Below are positions 39,113 through 47,715 of a stretch of 64,000 nucleotides of DNA, piece after piece; position 1 is the first letter of the stretch, and every line of letters begins with the position of its first letter. The notes beneath the pieces were generated by a model. That model was given only the letters and a program-made list of their open reading frames with translations, was not told the origin of the DNA and did not search any database. Origin of the DNA: Rhodococcus opacus. Lineage in GTDB: Bacteria > Actinomycetota > Actinomycetes > Mycobacteriales > Mycobacteriaceae. The position numbers were made by a program, and so were the translations under genes. The stretch lies in the NCBI RefSeq assembly GCF_012396235.1, contig NZ_JAAXPA010000039.1, positions 1 through 64,000 of the forward strand, read 5' to 3'.

Positions 39113-40083
39113 GGCACCTCGAGGGTCAAGGTCGCGCCGCGCCCGCCTTCGCCGCACACTACGCGGGACACGCAGGCGCACAGCTTCTTCGAGTTGGCCT
39201 TCTGCTCTTCGCTGAAGAACACGTCCCGGTGGTCGACGGTGCCCTCGACGTCGACGATATCGACCTGGCACAGACCGCACTCGCCCTTGCGGCAGTCGAA
39301 CATCATGTCCGCGCCGGTTCGCTCGAGGGCGTCGAGCAGCGAGTCACCGGCCCGGACGGTGGTCTCGATGCCCAGTCGCGGGATGTTCACGACGAACTCC
39401 TCGGCCTGGAACCACCCGCTGTTCCCGAAGGTTTCGTACCGCAGGTTCGGCAGCGGCAGATCCCGCTCGATCCAGGTGCGGCGCACGGCATCCATCAGCC
39501 GGATCGGCCCGCACATGTACAACTCCGTTACCTCGTCGACGCCGGCGACGAGATCCTGGACATCGAGTCCGGTGCCCTCGTCGTCGATGTGCACCTCCAG
39601 ACGATCACCGTGCACGGCGAGCAGTTCCGGCAGGAACGCCATCGCGGGTCGGCTGCGCGCGACGTAGACGAATCGGTAGTCGGCCCCGACCCGCCGCAGC
39701 ACCGCCGCCATCGCCGCCATCGCGGTGATCCCAATGCCCCCGGCGAGCAGCACATACCGCGGTGCGCCGACCCGCAGCGGGAAGTTCTGCATTGGTGCGG
39801 TGAGCTCGATCGGGTCACCGGCCTGCAGGGTGTGCATGTACCGGGACCCACCACGGGAGGTGGGGGACAGGTGGACCCCGAGGGTCACGCTGTGGCCGTC
39901 GGCGGCGCCGGAGACGATCGAGTACGAGCGGACGGCGCCGCTGCCGATGCGGACATCGACGTGCACTCCGGGCGCTGCGCGATGGGATTGTTCGGTGGCG
40001 ATCACGATCTTGGCGATGCCGTCGGCGGCCGGCTCGACAGAAATAACCTGTCCCTGCTGCCAGGTGATCTTGTTGTCGGTCAT
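39109..40083 (-). CDS. VanB-type NADH:ferredoxin oxidoreductase
   Basis: 324 residues from ATG 40083, one base after the Rieske gene. It has the flavin domain with VRSYSIVSGAADGHSVTLGV (about 51-70), the NAD domain with VLLAGGIGITAMAAM and YMCGPIRLMDAV, and the C-terminal ferredoxin with CRKGECGLCQVDIVDVEG and last Cys in LCACVSR. It should carry electrons from NADH to the adjacent Rieske oxygenase, as VanB does for VanA. A second reductase of the same type lies at 33484-34479, so the two oxygenases need not share one. Confidence 0.92.
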   Translation of the reverse strand: MTDNKITWQQGQVISVEPAADGIAKIVIATEQSHRAAPGVHVDVRIGSGAVRSYSIVSGAADGHSVTLGVHLSPTSRGGSRYMHTLQAGDPIELTAPMQNFPLRVGAPRYVLLAGGIGITAMAAMAAVLRRVGADYRFVYVARSRPAMAFLPELLAVHGDRLEVHIDDEGTGLDVQDLVAGVDEVTELYMCGPIRLMDAVRRTWIERDLPLPNLRYETFGNSGWFQAEEFVVNIPRLGIETTVRAGDSLLDALERTGADMMFDCRKGECGLCQVDIVDVEGTVDHRDVFFSEEQKANSKKLCACVSRVVCGEGGRGATLTLEVP

Positions 40084-40084
40084 G

Positions 40085-41206
40085 TCAGTTCACCGTTTCG
40101 GCAGTGAGAGCGTCGATGTTTGCGGTGTGCAGGCGCTCGCTCTCGATGATGCGCTGAATGATGCGGCGGACCCACATCCCGCCGGCGTCGATGTTGAGGT
40201 TGTAGAACTCGTGATCCGGGTTGGCCTCGATGGCGGCCTGCTGGGCGGTGAGCATGGCCTCGTCCTCGCCGAAGACTCCGTGTACTCCGTCGCGCAGCTG
40301 CGTGGTGATCAGCTGGCTTTCGAGGCGGTAGTTGCGTTGGAAGGCCCAGAAGTACAGCGCCGTCTTCTCGTCGACGGGGGTAATGGTGTTCATGACGAAG
40401 CCGTTGACACCCTGGCTGCGATCACCCTCGGGGGCACCGGTGCCGGCCTTGGCCACGCCGACGTCGATGCGAATGGTGCCGGGGGCCTGGAATTCGATGA
40501 TCTGCCAGCGGTCGACCTTGCCCTCGAACCCGGGGAACTTGTCACGCATGTTCTTGAGCCAGAACGGTGGCGCGTCGATGTTGTGCATCCAACGGGAGAC
40601 CGTGACCGTGCGCTCGTCGTGGGTGACTACGAAGTCGGACTCGCTGAGTTCTTCCTGTCCGATGGAGGAGGAGTGGACGAACTCTTCGTGGGTGAGGTCC
40701 ATCAGGTTGTCGAGCACCAGCTGGTAGTTGGCCTGGACGTCGATGGTGCGGCCGTCGCCGGCCCACTCGGGCGAGTCCATCTGGAACATGTCCGGGATGG
40801 TCGTGGGGTCAGCGAGTGTGGGATCTCCGGGCCACACCCACAGGAACCGATGACGCTGTTCGACGGGGTAGGACGCCACCATCGCCGAGGGGTTGATCGT
40901 CTCCTGCGCCGGCATCTTGGTGCACCGGCCCGCAGAGTTGAACCGCAGGCCGTGGTAGGGGCACTGCACCTCGTCCGCACCGATACGGGTACCGAGTGAC
41001 AGCGGGGCAAGCCGATGCCAGCAGGCGTCGGCGAGGGCGACCGGGCGGCCATCGGTGGTGCGGTAGAGCGTCATCGGCTTATCGGCAATTCTGCGGGCAA
41101 GCAGCTTCGCGGAGGTCACTTCGTAGTCCCACGCCGCGACGTACCACGCGTTGAGAGGGAAGGCCATGTTCTTGGCGGTCGCGCCGCCCGGGCCGAGATC
41201 GGTCAT
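40085..41206 (-). CDS. Rieske non-heme iron oxygenase (VanA-like)
   Basis: 373 residues from ATG 41206, preceded by AAGGACATCGC; upstream codons to 41284 lie in the regulatory region. The Rieske cluster ligands are CWHRLAPLSLG (about 47) and CPYHGLRF (about 66). The mononuclear iron site is NLMDLTHEEFVHSS (about 153-166), with Asp-x2-His-x4-His order. The oxygenase belongs to the vanillate O-demethylase/dicamba group, so an aromatic O-demethylation or ring hydroxylation is expected. It forms an operon with the reductase and HtaA protein and diverges from a PadR gene. Confidence 0.91.
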   Translation of the reverse strand: MTDLGPGGATAKNMAFPLNAWYVAAWDYEVTSAKLLARRIADKPMTLYRTTDGRPVALADACWHRLAPLSLGTRIGADEVQCPYHGLRFNSAGRCTKMPAQETINPSAMVASYPVEQRHRFLWVWPGDPTLADPTTIPDMFQMDSPEWAGDGRTIDVQANYQLVLDNLMDLTHEEFVHSSSIGQEELSESDFVVTHDERTVTVSRWMHNIDAPPFWLKNMRDKFPGFEGKVDRWQIIEFQAPGTIRIDVGVAKAGTGAPEGDRSQGVNGFVMNTITPVDEKTALYFWAFQRNYRLESQLITTQLRDGVHGVFGEDEAMLTAQQAAIEANPDHEFYNLNIDAGGMWVRRIIQRIIESERLHTANIDALTAETVN

Positions 41207-41242
41207 GCGATGTCCTTGGGGATCGTCACCAGTAGAAACCGC

Positions 41243-41264
41243 AATAACTATGCAGATAGCTATT
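41243..41264. promoter_or_regulatory. Palindromic operator 1 between the Rieske and padR-like genes
   Basis: AATAACTAT (41243-41251) and ATAGCTATT (41256-41264) are reverse complements at 8 of 9 positions around GCAG. It is in the promoter region of the Rieske operon. PadR proteins bind such AT-rich dyads, usually with ATGT or similar cores. Confidence 0.6.
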
Positions 41265-41281
41265 GGGTGATGTGACGCACA

Positions 41282-41301
41282 CACTATCTATCGATATAGT
41301 G
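41282..41301. promoter_or_regulatory. Palindromic operator 2 between the Rieske and padR-like genes
   Basis: CACTAT (41282-41287) and ATAGTG (41296-41301) flank CTATCGAT, giving an imperfect 20-bp dyad only 31 bases before the PadR start. It may serve autoregulation and, with operator 1 at 18 bases distance, cooperative binding. Confidence 0.55.
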
Positions 41302-41332
41302 ATTGGCAAGACAGCCCGGCCGACGAGGAGAC

Positions 41333-41983
41333 ATGAGCCTTCGCTACGCACTGCTGGCCCTGCTCACGGCGGGCCCGCTCACCGGATACGACGCCGCCAA
41401 ACGATTCGGCGGCTCCGTGGGGCACGTCTGGCACGCCCCCGATTCGCAGATCTATCCCGAACTGCGCCGCATGCAGAAGGACGGACTGATCGAGGGCGAG
41501 CAGGTCAGGTGGGGGCCGCGGAGCACCAAAACGCAATACCGCATCACCGACGACGGCATCGCCGCCTTCCGAACGTGGATGAACACCCCGCTCGACCACG
41601 CCCCCGAACGCGATGCCCACCACATGCAGGCCGCCTATTTCGAATGGGCGGACCCCGATCGTGCACGGGCGATCCTGCACAGGCACATCGAGTACTACAC
41701 CACTCAAGTCGAGTTGCTCACCGCCGTCCGGGACGGAATCAAGGCCGGCACGGATCCAGCAATCGTTCGGCGACTCGATCACTACCCGCAACACGAACAC
41801 GCCCGGATCATCGCGTACAAGGCCTACACCTACGACGGCATGATCGCCCGGAGCCGGTCCGAGATCGACTGGGCAAACAAAGGTCTCGTCCTCCTCGATG
41901 AGCTGTCACACGCCGAGTCGTCACACCGGGACCACGACGATGACGGCACGGCCACCGAACACCCGGTCACTGTGCACTCGTAA
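41333..41983 (+). CDS. PadR-family transcriptional regulator
   Basis: 216 residues from ATG 41333 after GAGGAG. The winged helix starts RYALLALLTAGPLTGYDAAK, has HVWHAPDSQIYPELRRMQKD and the wing QYRITDDGIAAFRTWM. The C-terminal dimerisation domain (about 100-190) is all helical. PadR proteins commonly respond to phenolic acids, which fits the neighbouring aromatic oxygenases. The protein ends in a His/Asp-rich tail. Two dyads stand between this gene and the Rieske operon. Confidence 0.9.
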   Translation: MSLRYALLALLTAGPLTGYDAAKRFGGSVGHVWHAPDSQIYPELRRMQKDGLIEGEQVRWGPRSTKTQYRITDDGIAAFRTWMNTPLDHAPERDAHHMQAAYFEWADPDRARAILHRHIEYYTTQVELLTAVRDGIKAGTDPAIVRRLDHYPQHEHARIIAYKAYTYDGMIARSRSEIDWANKGLVLLDELSHAESSHRDHDDDGTATEHPVTVHS

Positions 41984-42113
41984 TCCACCACCTGTTTTGC
42001 CCGACAACTCCCTACCGAAACACCGGCACCGGCGACCCTTCGTACCGGCCACAGCGCCCTGCGCGATGTGACCCGCACGAAATACCGAGTGCCGAAACCC
42101 ACCGAGCACGACT

Positions 42114-42153
42114 CTCCGGTGTTCACCGCGGCGGTTCCGGCGAACCACCGGAG
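42114..42153. terminator. Hairpin after the P450 gene and PadR gene
   Basis: CTCCGGTGTTC (42114-42124) pairs with GAACCACCGGAG (42142-42153) with one bulge. It lies between convergent genes (PadR ends 41983, P450 ends 42161), so it may stop both. Confidence 0.5.
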
Positions 42154-42160
42154 ACACCGG

Positions 42161-43372
42161 CTAGCGGGCGATCAACCGAAGAGGAATCGCGGCCCATCCC
42201 TTGAGCGTGTTGTTCAGTCTCGGCGTCGGTGGGTCCACGAGCTCGATCCGCTTCACCTTTCGGGCGAGCGCACCGAGAACGATCTCCGCCTCCAGGCGGG
42301 CGATGGGCTGGCCGACACATTGATGCACGCCCATGCCGAAGGCGACGTGCCCACCGCCGGACCGGGTGATTCGATACTCGTCCGCCGACTCGCCCCATTT
42401 GCGCGGGTCCCGGTTGGCGGAGCCGAGGAACAGGAGCACCTTCGCATCGGCAGGGATGTCGTAACCTCCGACCGTCTTCCGCCGCGACGAGGTACGGAAG
42501 AATGTTTGGACCGGTGACTCGCACCGCAACGCCTCGTCGAACGCGAACTTCGCCAGATTCGGTTCACGGTGCAGCAGTTCCCATTCCGCAGGGTTCTGTG
42601 CCAGTGCATACATCGTGTTCGCGATGCCGTACACGGTCGTGTCGACACCCGCACTGAGCAGAGAGCGAACCAACAGCGGAGCCTGTTCCTGGCTTACCTC
42701 CCCGCGGTCCGCGGCCGCCCAGATGTCGGCGCCGAAACCGGAATCGGTGAGGGCCTCGCGCTGACAGCTGGACCATATCCATTCCCGCACCGCCGCCGCG
42801 GACTCCATCGCCGATTCGAGGAGCGCGTTGTGGGGTCCGAAGGCGTTGAACGCCAACGCACCGTATGGGAGCAGGTTGTGCCGTCCGTCGGCCGGAAGCC
42901 CGACGGCATCGGGAAACACCTTGAGGGGATAGACCTCGGCGAGGTCGGTCACCGCGTCGATCGTCTCGCGCTCGATCAACGCGTCGACGAGTGCGTCAGC
43001 CTCGGCCTGAAACTGTGTCCTCAGCCCACGAACGGTGCGCGGGGAAATGACACTTCCCATCACCGTCCTGACGGCAGTGTGATCCGGAGGGTCGGACTCG
43101 AGCAGAAGGGAAGGCGGCCGCCACGGCTTTTCCTTCTGAAAGTCCGTGAGCCCGGCCCCTCGGCTGGAGACGAAAGTCTCCCAGTCCACCAGGGAGGCGT
43201 GGACGTGTTCGTGCCGCCCCATGGCGTAGACCTCGTATCGAGGAAGGAATACGACAGGCCCGGCATCACGCAACCGTTGGTGAAAGTCGTACGGGTCGGT
43301 CAGGATGGCCGTACCGAAGGGATCGTCGTCGAGGACGGGCAACTCGGTGGCGGTCGTGGATTCGGTAGACAT
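42161..43372 (-). CDS. Cytochrome P450, CYP199-like (para-substituted benzoate monooxygenase type)
   Basis: 403 residues from ATG 43372. The N-terminal region (DPYDFHQRLRDAGPVVFLPR, MGRHEHVHASLVDWETFVSS) and the I-helix LLSAGVDTTVYGIANT resemble CYP199A enzymes, which O-demethylate 4-methoxybenzoate and related acids. The heme loop is FGMGVHQCVGQPIAR (about 344-358) with the axial Cys. Electron partners are not adjacent; the nearest reductase is at 39109-40083. The intergenic region to the MaoC gene has a terminator, so this is probably a separate transcription unit. Confidence 0.88.
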   Translation of the reverse strand: MSTESTTATELPVLDDDPFGTAILTDPYDFHQRLRDAGPVVFLPRYEVYAMGRHEHVHASLVDWETFVSSRGAGLTDFQKEKPWRPPSLLLESDPPDHTAVRTVMGSVISPRTVRGLRTQFQAEADALVDALIERETIDAVTDLAEVYPLKVFPDAVGLPADGRHNLLPYGALAFNAFGPHNALLESAMESAAAVREWIWSSCQREALTDSGFGADIWAAADRGEVSQEQAPLLVRSLLSAGVDTTVYGIANTMYALAQNPAEWELLHREPNLAKFAFDEALRCESPVQTFFRTSSRRKTVGGYDIPADAKVLLFLGSANRDPRKWGESADEYRITRSGGGHVAFGMGVHQCVGQPIARLEAEIVLGALARKVKRIELVDPPTPRLNNTLKGWAAIPLRLIAR

Positions 43373-43475
43373 GGAGGGCCTCTCCTGATAGCGCAGTGTC
43401 ACTGCTGTCGGATTCGATCGCGAGTCCCCACCTCGCACAATGCGTGGGTTTCGAGGTTGAAACTTGACCCCGCTG

Positions 43476-43512
43476 CCCGCCGAATCTGCGCTGTGAGCGC
43501 AGATTCGGCGGG
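43476..43512 (-). terminator. Perfect 17-bp hairpin downstream of the MaoC gene
   Basis: Arms 43476-43492 and 43496-43512 are fully complementary around GTG. It stands 12 bases after the MaoC stop codon on the minus strand and separates the CoA pathway operon from the P450 gene. Confidence 0.75.
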
Positions 43513-43524
43513 TGGCTGTCGGCG

Positions 43525-43998
43525 TCAGTTGTAGTAGCGCAGAACCGCTTCGGCGATGCAGACCGGCTTGTCGCCGCCCTCGCGCTCGATCGTGATCGAG
43601 GCGACGATCTGGACGCCGCCCTTGATCTCCTCGGCATTCGCGACCGTCGCGCTCAGGCGGACGCGCGATCCGACCGGGACGGGAGCGGGGAAACGAGTCT
43701 TGTTCAGCCCGTAGTTCACGCCCATGCCGAGGTTTTCGACCTTCAGGACATCGTCGAACAGCGGAGCTATCAGCGACAACGTCAGGTAACCGTGGGCAAT
43801 GGTGCCGCCGAAGGGACCGGTCTTCGCGCGTTCGACGTCGACGTGAATCCACTGTTCATCACCGGTCGCCTTGGCGAACTGGTCGACATCGGGCTGTGTG
43901 ATGTCACGCCATCTGCTGGTCCCCAGCGACTTTCCCACGTAGGTCAAAAGGTCGGCAGCGGCGGCGACGGTGGTGGACGCCGTTGTGCTGGCGGTCAT
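43525..43998 (-). CDS. MaoC-family (R)-specific enoyl-CoA hydratase-like protein
   Basis: 157 residues from ATG 43998 (GGAG at good spacing; ATG 44010 would overlap that site). The hot-dog fold hydratase-2 motif is present: FAKATGDEQWIHVDVERAKT (Asp and His of the catalytic pair, about 47-66) and GGTIAHGYLTLSLIAPL. It should hydrate a trans-2-enoyl-CoA in the pathway formed with the CoA ligase, SDR and amidohydrolase genes of the same operon. Confidence 0.9.
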   Translation of the reverse strand: MTASTTASTTVAAAADLLTYVGKSLGTSRWRDITQPDVDQFAKATGDEQWIHVDVERAKTGPFGGTIAHGYLTLSLIAPLFDDVLKVENLGMGVNYGLNKTRFPAPVPVGSRVRLSATVANAEEIKGGVQIVASITIEREGGDKPVCIAEAVLRYYN

Positions 43999-44029
43999 GT
44001 CAATCTCCAAAGGTTGGTGTGGTGGTCGA

Positions 44030-44920
44030 TCAGGCTTTGATGCCTAATGCGGTCAGGGCGTTGTCCTTGAGGATCAGGGGGCGCACCTCGGGTTTGATGT
44101 CGAGGACCGCGAAGTCGGTCATCCAGCGGTCGACCTGGATGACGGGGAAGTCGGAGCCGAACAGCTCCTTGCCGCGGAGCTTGCTGTTGGCGGCCTTGAC
44201 CAGCTGCGGCGGGAAGTACTTCGGCGACCACCCGGACAGGTCGATGAAGACGTTGGCCTTGTGGGTGGCGATGGAGATCTGCGAGTCGACCCACGGCACC
44301 GACGGGTGGGCCATGATCACGGTGAGGTCGGGGAAGTCGGCGGCGACGTCGTCGAGCAGCATCGGGTCGGAGTAGCGCAGTTTGATGCCGTGGCCGCCGG
44401 GCAGCCCGGCGCCGATCCCGGTCTGACCGGTGTGGAACAGGGCGGGGACCCCGGCCTCGGTGATGGCCTCGTAGAGCGGGTAGAACTGCCGGTCGTTCGG
44501 TTCGAATCCCTGCATGCTGGGGTGGAACTTGAACCCCTTCACACCGTATTGGTCGACGAGCCGGTGCACGCGCCGCACGGCGGCCTTGCCCTGCCAGGGG
44601 TCGACGGATCCGAACGGGATCAGGACGTCGTTGTGGCGGGCCGCGCCCTCGGCGATCTCCTCGACCGAGTTGGCGGCGTGGCCGGTGGCGGCGCCGGCGT
44701 CGACGGTGAACACGACGGCGGCCATGTTCCTGGCCCGGTAGTGCGCGGCGACATCGTCCACGGTCGGGTTCTGGTCCTCGGGCGATTTGAAGTATTTCGC
44801 GGTCGCTGCGAGGAGCACCTCGTCCATCGCGTGATGACCACAGCCGTCCAACTGGACATGAGTGTGGAAATCGAGGGCCTCGATCGTCGTGAAGTCGATG
44901 CCGTACTCGTAGCGGCTCAC
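44030..44920 (-). CDS. Amidohydrolase_2 (ACMSD-like) metal-dependent hydrolase/decarboxylase
   Basis: 296 residues from GTG 44920, coupled to the upstream SDR stop (GTGA). Metal ligands are visible: HTH in ALDFHTHVQLDG (about 18-20), a His in ALFHTGQTG, His in VIMAHPSVPW and Asp in KELFGSDFPVI (about 262). The family covers decarboxylases (ACMSD, gamma-resorcylate decarboxylase) and hydrolases. In this operon (CoA ligase, SDR, MaoC) it could cleave a ring product or decarboxylate an aryl acid. Specificity is not readable. Confidence 0.88.
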   Translation of the reverse strand: MSRYEYGIDFTTIEALDFHTHVQLDGCGHHAMDEVLLAATAKYFKSPEDQNPTVDDVAAHYRARNMAAVVFTVDAGAATGHAANSVEEIAEGAARHNDVLIPFGSVDPWQGKAAVRRVHRLVDQYGVKGFKFHPSMQGFEPNDRQFYPLYEAITEAGVPALFHTGQTGIGAGLPGGHGIKLRYSDPMLLDDVAADFPDLTVIMAHPSVPWVDSQISIATHKANVFIDLSGWSPKYFPPQLVKAANSKLRGKELFGSDFPVIQVDRWMTDFAVLDIKPEVRPLILKDNALTALGIKA

Positions 44921-45828
44921 TGCGCCACCAGTTCGTCGGGGAACTTTTCGCCGACCGACTCGGTCGATTCCGCGAATGTCTGCTGCCAATCGGACGCGAT
45001 ATCGTCGGCCGACCATCCGCCGTCGTGGAAGGCAGTGGTCGTCAGCTGCGGATGTGAGAACAGTGCGAGGCGGTCGCCGCCGACGGCGAAGGCCTGCCCG
45101 GTGATGTCCGCGGCGGCGTCGGACGCGAGGAACGAGATGATGCCTGCGGCGTCTTCGGGGGTGCCCATCCCGACCTCGCGGCGGATGATGTCGGGGAGCG
45201 GCTCGCCGTTCTTCATGCCCTCGATGTAGGGGGCGAGGAACGGGACGGTCTCGGTCATCGCCGTCGCGGCGACGGGGCAGACGGCGTTGGCGGTGATGCC
45301 CGCGCGCTGCAGTTCCATCGCCCAGGTGCGGACCATGCCGACGATGCCGGACTTGGCGCCCGAGTAGTTGGTCTGCCCGAAGTTGCCGCGCTGGCCGGCG
45401 GGGGACCCGATGCAGATGATGCGACCACCGTCGCCCTGCTCGCGGAACTTCAGGACGGCTTCGCGGACGCAGGTGAACGTGCCGCGCAGATGCACATTGA
45501 TCACGGCGTCGAAGTCGTCGTCGGTCATCTTCCACAGCACCTTGTCGCGAAGGATGCCGGCATTGGTGACCATGACGTCGAGGCGTCCGAATGCGTCGAC
45601 CGCGCCGGCGACCAGCTTCTGGGCGGTTTCGGTGCTGCCGACCGGGGCGACGACGGCGACGGCCCGGCCGCCCGCGGCGGTGATCTCGGCGACGGCGGCG
45701 TCGGCGGTGGCCTGGTTGACGTCGTTGATCACGACCGCGGCGCCGTGCCGCACCAGGTCCTTGGCGTAGGCGAGCCCGAGGCCCTGTCCGCTGCCGGTGA
45801 CGACGGCGACCTTGTTCGTCAGGTCCAT
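44917..45828 (-). CDS. SDR of the HSD17B4/MFE-2-like type
   Basis: 303 residues from ATG 45828. Motifs are TGSGQGLGLAYAKDLVRHGA (about 11-30), VNDV-type cofactor site (VVINDVN, NAD preference), NAGIL, the catalytic Ser in ICIGSPAGQRG, and YSGAKSG (about 159). The C-terminal 60 residues extend beyond the minimal SDR fold, as in bacterial (3R)-hydroxyacyl-CoA dehydrogenases. With the MaoC hydratase it can form the (R)-stereospecific hydration/oxidation pair of beta-oxidation. Confidence 0.9.
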   Translation of the reverse strand: MDLTNKVAVVTGSGQGLGLAYAKDLVRHGAAVVINDVNQATADAAVAEITAAGGRAVAVVAPVGSTETAQKLVAGAVDAFGRLDVMVTNAGILRDKVLWKMTDDDFDAVINVHLRGTFTCVREAVLKFREQGDGGRIICIGSPAGQRGNFGQTNYSGAKSGIVGMVRTWAMELQRAGITANAVCPVAATAMTETVPFLAPYIEGMKNGEPLPDIIRREVGMGTPEDAAGIISFLASDAAADITGQAFAVGGDRLALFSHPQLTTTAFHDGGWSADDIASDWQQTFAESTESVGEKFPDELVAQ

Positions 45829-45957
45829 AGCTGTAATCTCCCGATCTCGTTGAGGTGGTGGGGTGGCAGGTGACTGGCGGCGGCCGGATCGAGTGGGCCG
45901 ACCAGCTTCCGCCATGTCGGAAAGTGGACAGAAAAGTGAATGTGCAGGGGCGAGGCG

Positions 45958-47520
45958 CTACCGGAGACCGCTCGTGGATCCCGCGGCGTCCTTCAACACT
46001 CGGCGCAGGATCTTGCCTGCGGGTGATTTGGGTATGGCGTCCACGAAGGTGACTGCTCGAATCTTCTTGTACGGCGCCACTTGGCTGGCTACCCACGTCA
46101 TCAACTCGTCGCCGCCGATGGGCTCGGTCGTTACGACGAACGCTCTCGGGGCTTCACCGCCGGTCGAATGGGGCATAGCGACGACGGCCGCATCCCGTAC
46201 GTGCGGATGGGTGAGAAGCAGTGCCTCGAGTTCGGCTGGTGCGACCTGGTAACCCTTGTACTTGATCAGTTCCTTCAGACGGTCGACGATCGCGAAGTTC
46301 TCGCCGTGGGCGACGGCGATATCCCCGGTGCGGAGCCATCCATCGACAATCGTGGCGTCGGTGGCATCCTGATTGCCGAGGTACCCACGCATGATCTGTG
46401 GCCCCCGAACCCACAGTTCGCCTGGGTTTCCCGGTGGAACATCGTCTTCGGTTGCCGGATCGACGATGCGGGCCTCGGTAGCCGGCATGAGGCGCCCGAC
46501 GAATCCCGCCGGGGTGTCGGCGAAATCCTCGTCATAGACCATGTGGGTTCCCGGGCTCGCTTCGGTCATCCCGTAGCCCTGCCGGATCACCACGCCGGTG
46601 CGGTCCTGAGCCCGGGCCACCGCCTCTTCATCGAGGGGGGCCGCACCGGAGAGGGCGATGGTCATCGAAGACAGGTCGTACTCGGCGACGTCCGAAGAAT
46701 GCGCAAGTGCCAGCACGACCGGTGGCGCGAAATGCCCCCGCGTCACTCGGTAGTCCTGGACGGTGCGCAGGTAGGTACGAAGGTCGAAGCGGGGGAGCGT
46801 GATCACGGTCGCGCCGGCAAGGAGAGCGGAGTTGAGGATGATCGTGAAGCCGTAGATATGGAAGAACGGCAGGGCTGCGCAGAGCACATCCGATTCGGTC
46901 AGACGCCAGCCTGCGCGGAGTTGCTGGAGGTTCGCGACGATGTTGCGGTGGCTCAGCATCACACCTTTGCTGGCGCCGGTGGTGCCACTGGAGTAGGGAA
47001 GAACGGCCAGCGCGTCTGGTTCGATGCGGGGCAGTGGTGCTGGCGCCGTGGCACAAAGCGTGTGAAAGGACGTGAAGCCTTCCCGCTCGCCGAGCACAAG
47101 ATGCGTCTTTAAGCGTGAGTGGTCCCCCGCCAACGCGACCTTCGCCGCGATATCGGTCGATGCGATGGTTGCCTTGGCGTTCGAGTCGCCGAGCTGCTTC
47201 GCCATCTCGGCGGCGGTCCACGCCGGATTCAGCGGTGTCAGGATCGCCCCGGCCCGCAAGATCGCCAGTACGGCAACGGCATACATCGGCTGGTTGTGGC
47301 TGGCGAGTGCCACCACGTCGCCCGTCCCGATCCCGCGGGCACGCAGCCCCGCGGCCGCCCGTGCGGACAGTGCATCGAGCTCGCCATACGTCAGTCGTTC
47401 CCCGGTTTCGCCGTCGATCAGAGCCGGCTTGCCGTCCCGGCTTGCGGCGCCGGCGAGAACGTGCTCGGGCATGGTCACAGCGGGGATGTCGATCGATGCG
47501 ATGCGGGAACGATAAATCAC
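45958..47520 (-). CDS. 4-coumarate:CoA ligase-like acyl-CoA synthetase
   Basis: 520 residues from GTG 47520, six bases after AGGAG. Motifs are LPYSSGTTGASKGVMLSHRN (about 171-190), QGYGMTEASPGTHMVYDEDF, WVRGPQIMRGY, GWLRTGDIAVAHGENFAIVD and the catalytic Lys in SPAGKILRRVL (about 498). It closely follows the 4CL-type aryl/cinnamoyl ligase pattern and should activate the pathway acid to its CoA thioester. It is the first gene of the operon going to the MaoC gene (gap of 129 bases before the SDR) and diverges from PaaX. A sigma70-like promoter is at 47602-47630. Confidence 0.92.
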   Translation of the reverse strand: MIYRSRIASIDIPAVTMPEHVLAGAASRDGKPALIDGETGERLTYGELDALSARAAAGLRARGIGTGDVVALASHNQPMYAVAVLAILRAGAILTPLNPAWTAAEMAKQLGDSNAKATIASTDIAAKVALAGDHSRLKTHLVLGEREGFTSFHTLCATAPAPLPRIEPDALAVLPYSSGTTGASKGVMLSHRNIVANLQQLRAGWRLTESDVLCAALPFFHIYGFTIILNSALLAGATVITLPRFDLRTYLRTVQDYRVTRGHFAPPVVLALAHSSDVAEYDLSSMTIALSGAAPLDEEAVARAQDRTGVVIRQGYGMTEASPGTHMVYDEDFADTPAGFVGRLMPATEARIVDPATEDDVPPGNPGELWVRGPQIMRGYLGNQDATDATIVDGWLRTGDIAVAHGENFAIVDRLKELIKYKGYQVAPAELEALLLTHPHVRDAAVVAMPHSTGGEAPRAFVVTTEPIGGDELMTWVASQVAPYKKIRAVTFVDAIPKSPAGKILRRVLKDAAGSTSGLR

Positions 47521-47601
47521 GATGCACTCCTGTGCGTGATCCCAGACGAGAGGACCGGGACTGTGAGCTGCGGCGCCTGAGCAATGGCGCATGTCACCAA
47601 A

Positions 47602-47630
47602 AAGCTACACAAATGGAGGACGAGCGTCAA
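47602..47630 (-). promoter_or_regulatory. Promoter of the CoA ligase operon, conserved at 52.2 kb
   Basis: On the minus strand TTGACG (47625-47630), 17-base spacer, TAGCTT (47602-47607). The spacer and flanks match 52231-52259 at most positions (shared AAGCTACA, GACG-GCG-CAATA). It lies about 82-110 bases upstream of GTG 47520. Confidence 0.6.
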
Positions 47631-47715
47631 TATTTCACTTAGCATTGTGCGTATGGCACTGTACGAGTGGAACCCGAAGTGCGGGGACCTCTCACGGGTG
47701 CGAAAGGGAGAGCTG

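Noticed and set aside
37598-39667. 689-codon plus-strand frame covering the TetR region
   Set aside because: It crosses the TetR gene in another frame and the HtaA and reductase genes in antisense; it has no domain of its own.
44030-46096. 688-codon minus-strand frame suggesting a fusion of the amidohydrolase with an Arg-rich N-terminus
   Set aside because: The N-terminal part is the SDR gene read in a wrong frame. The true amidohydrolase starts at GTG 44920, overlapping the SDR stop.
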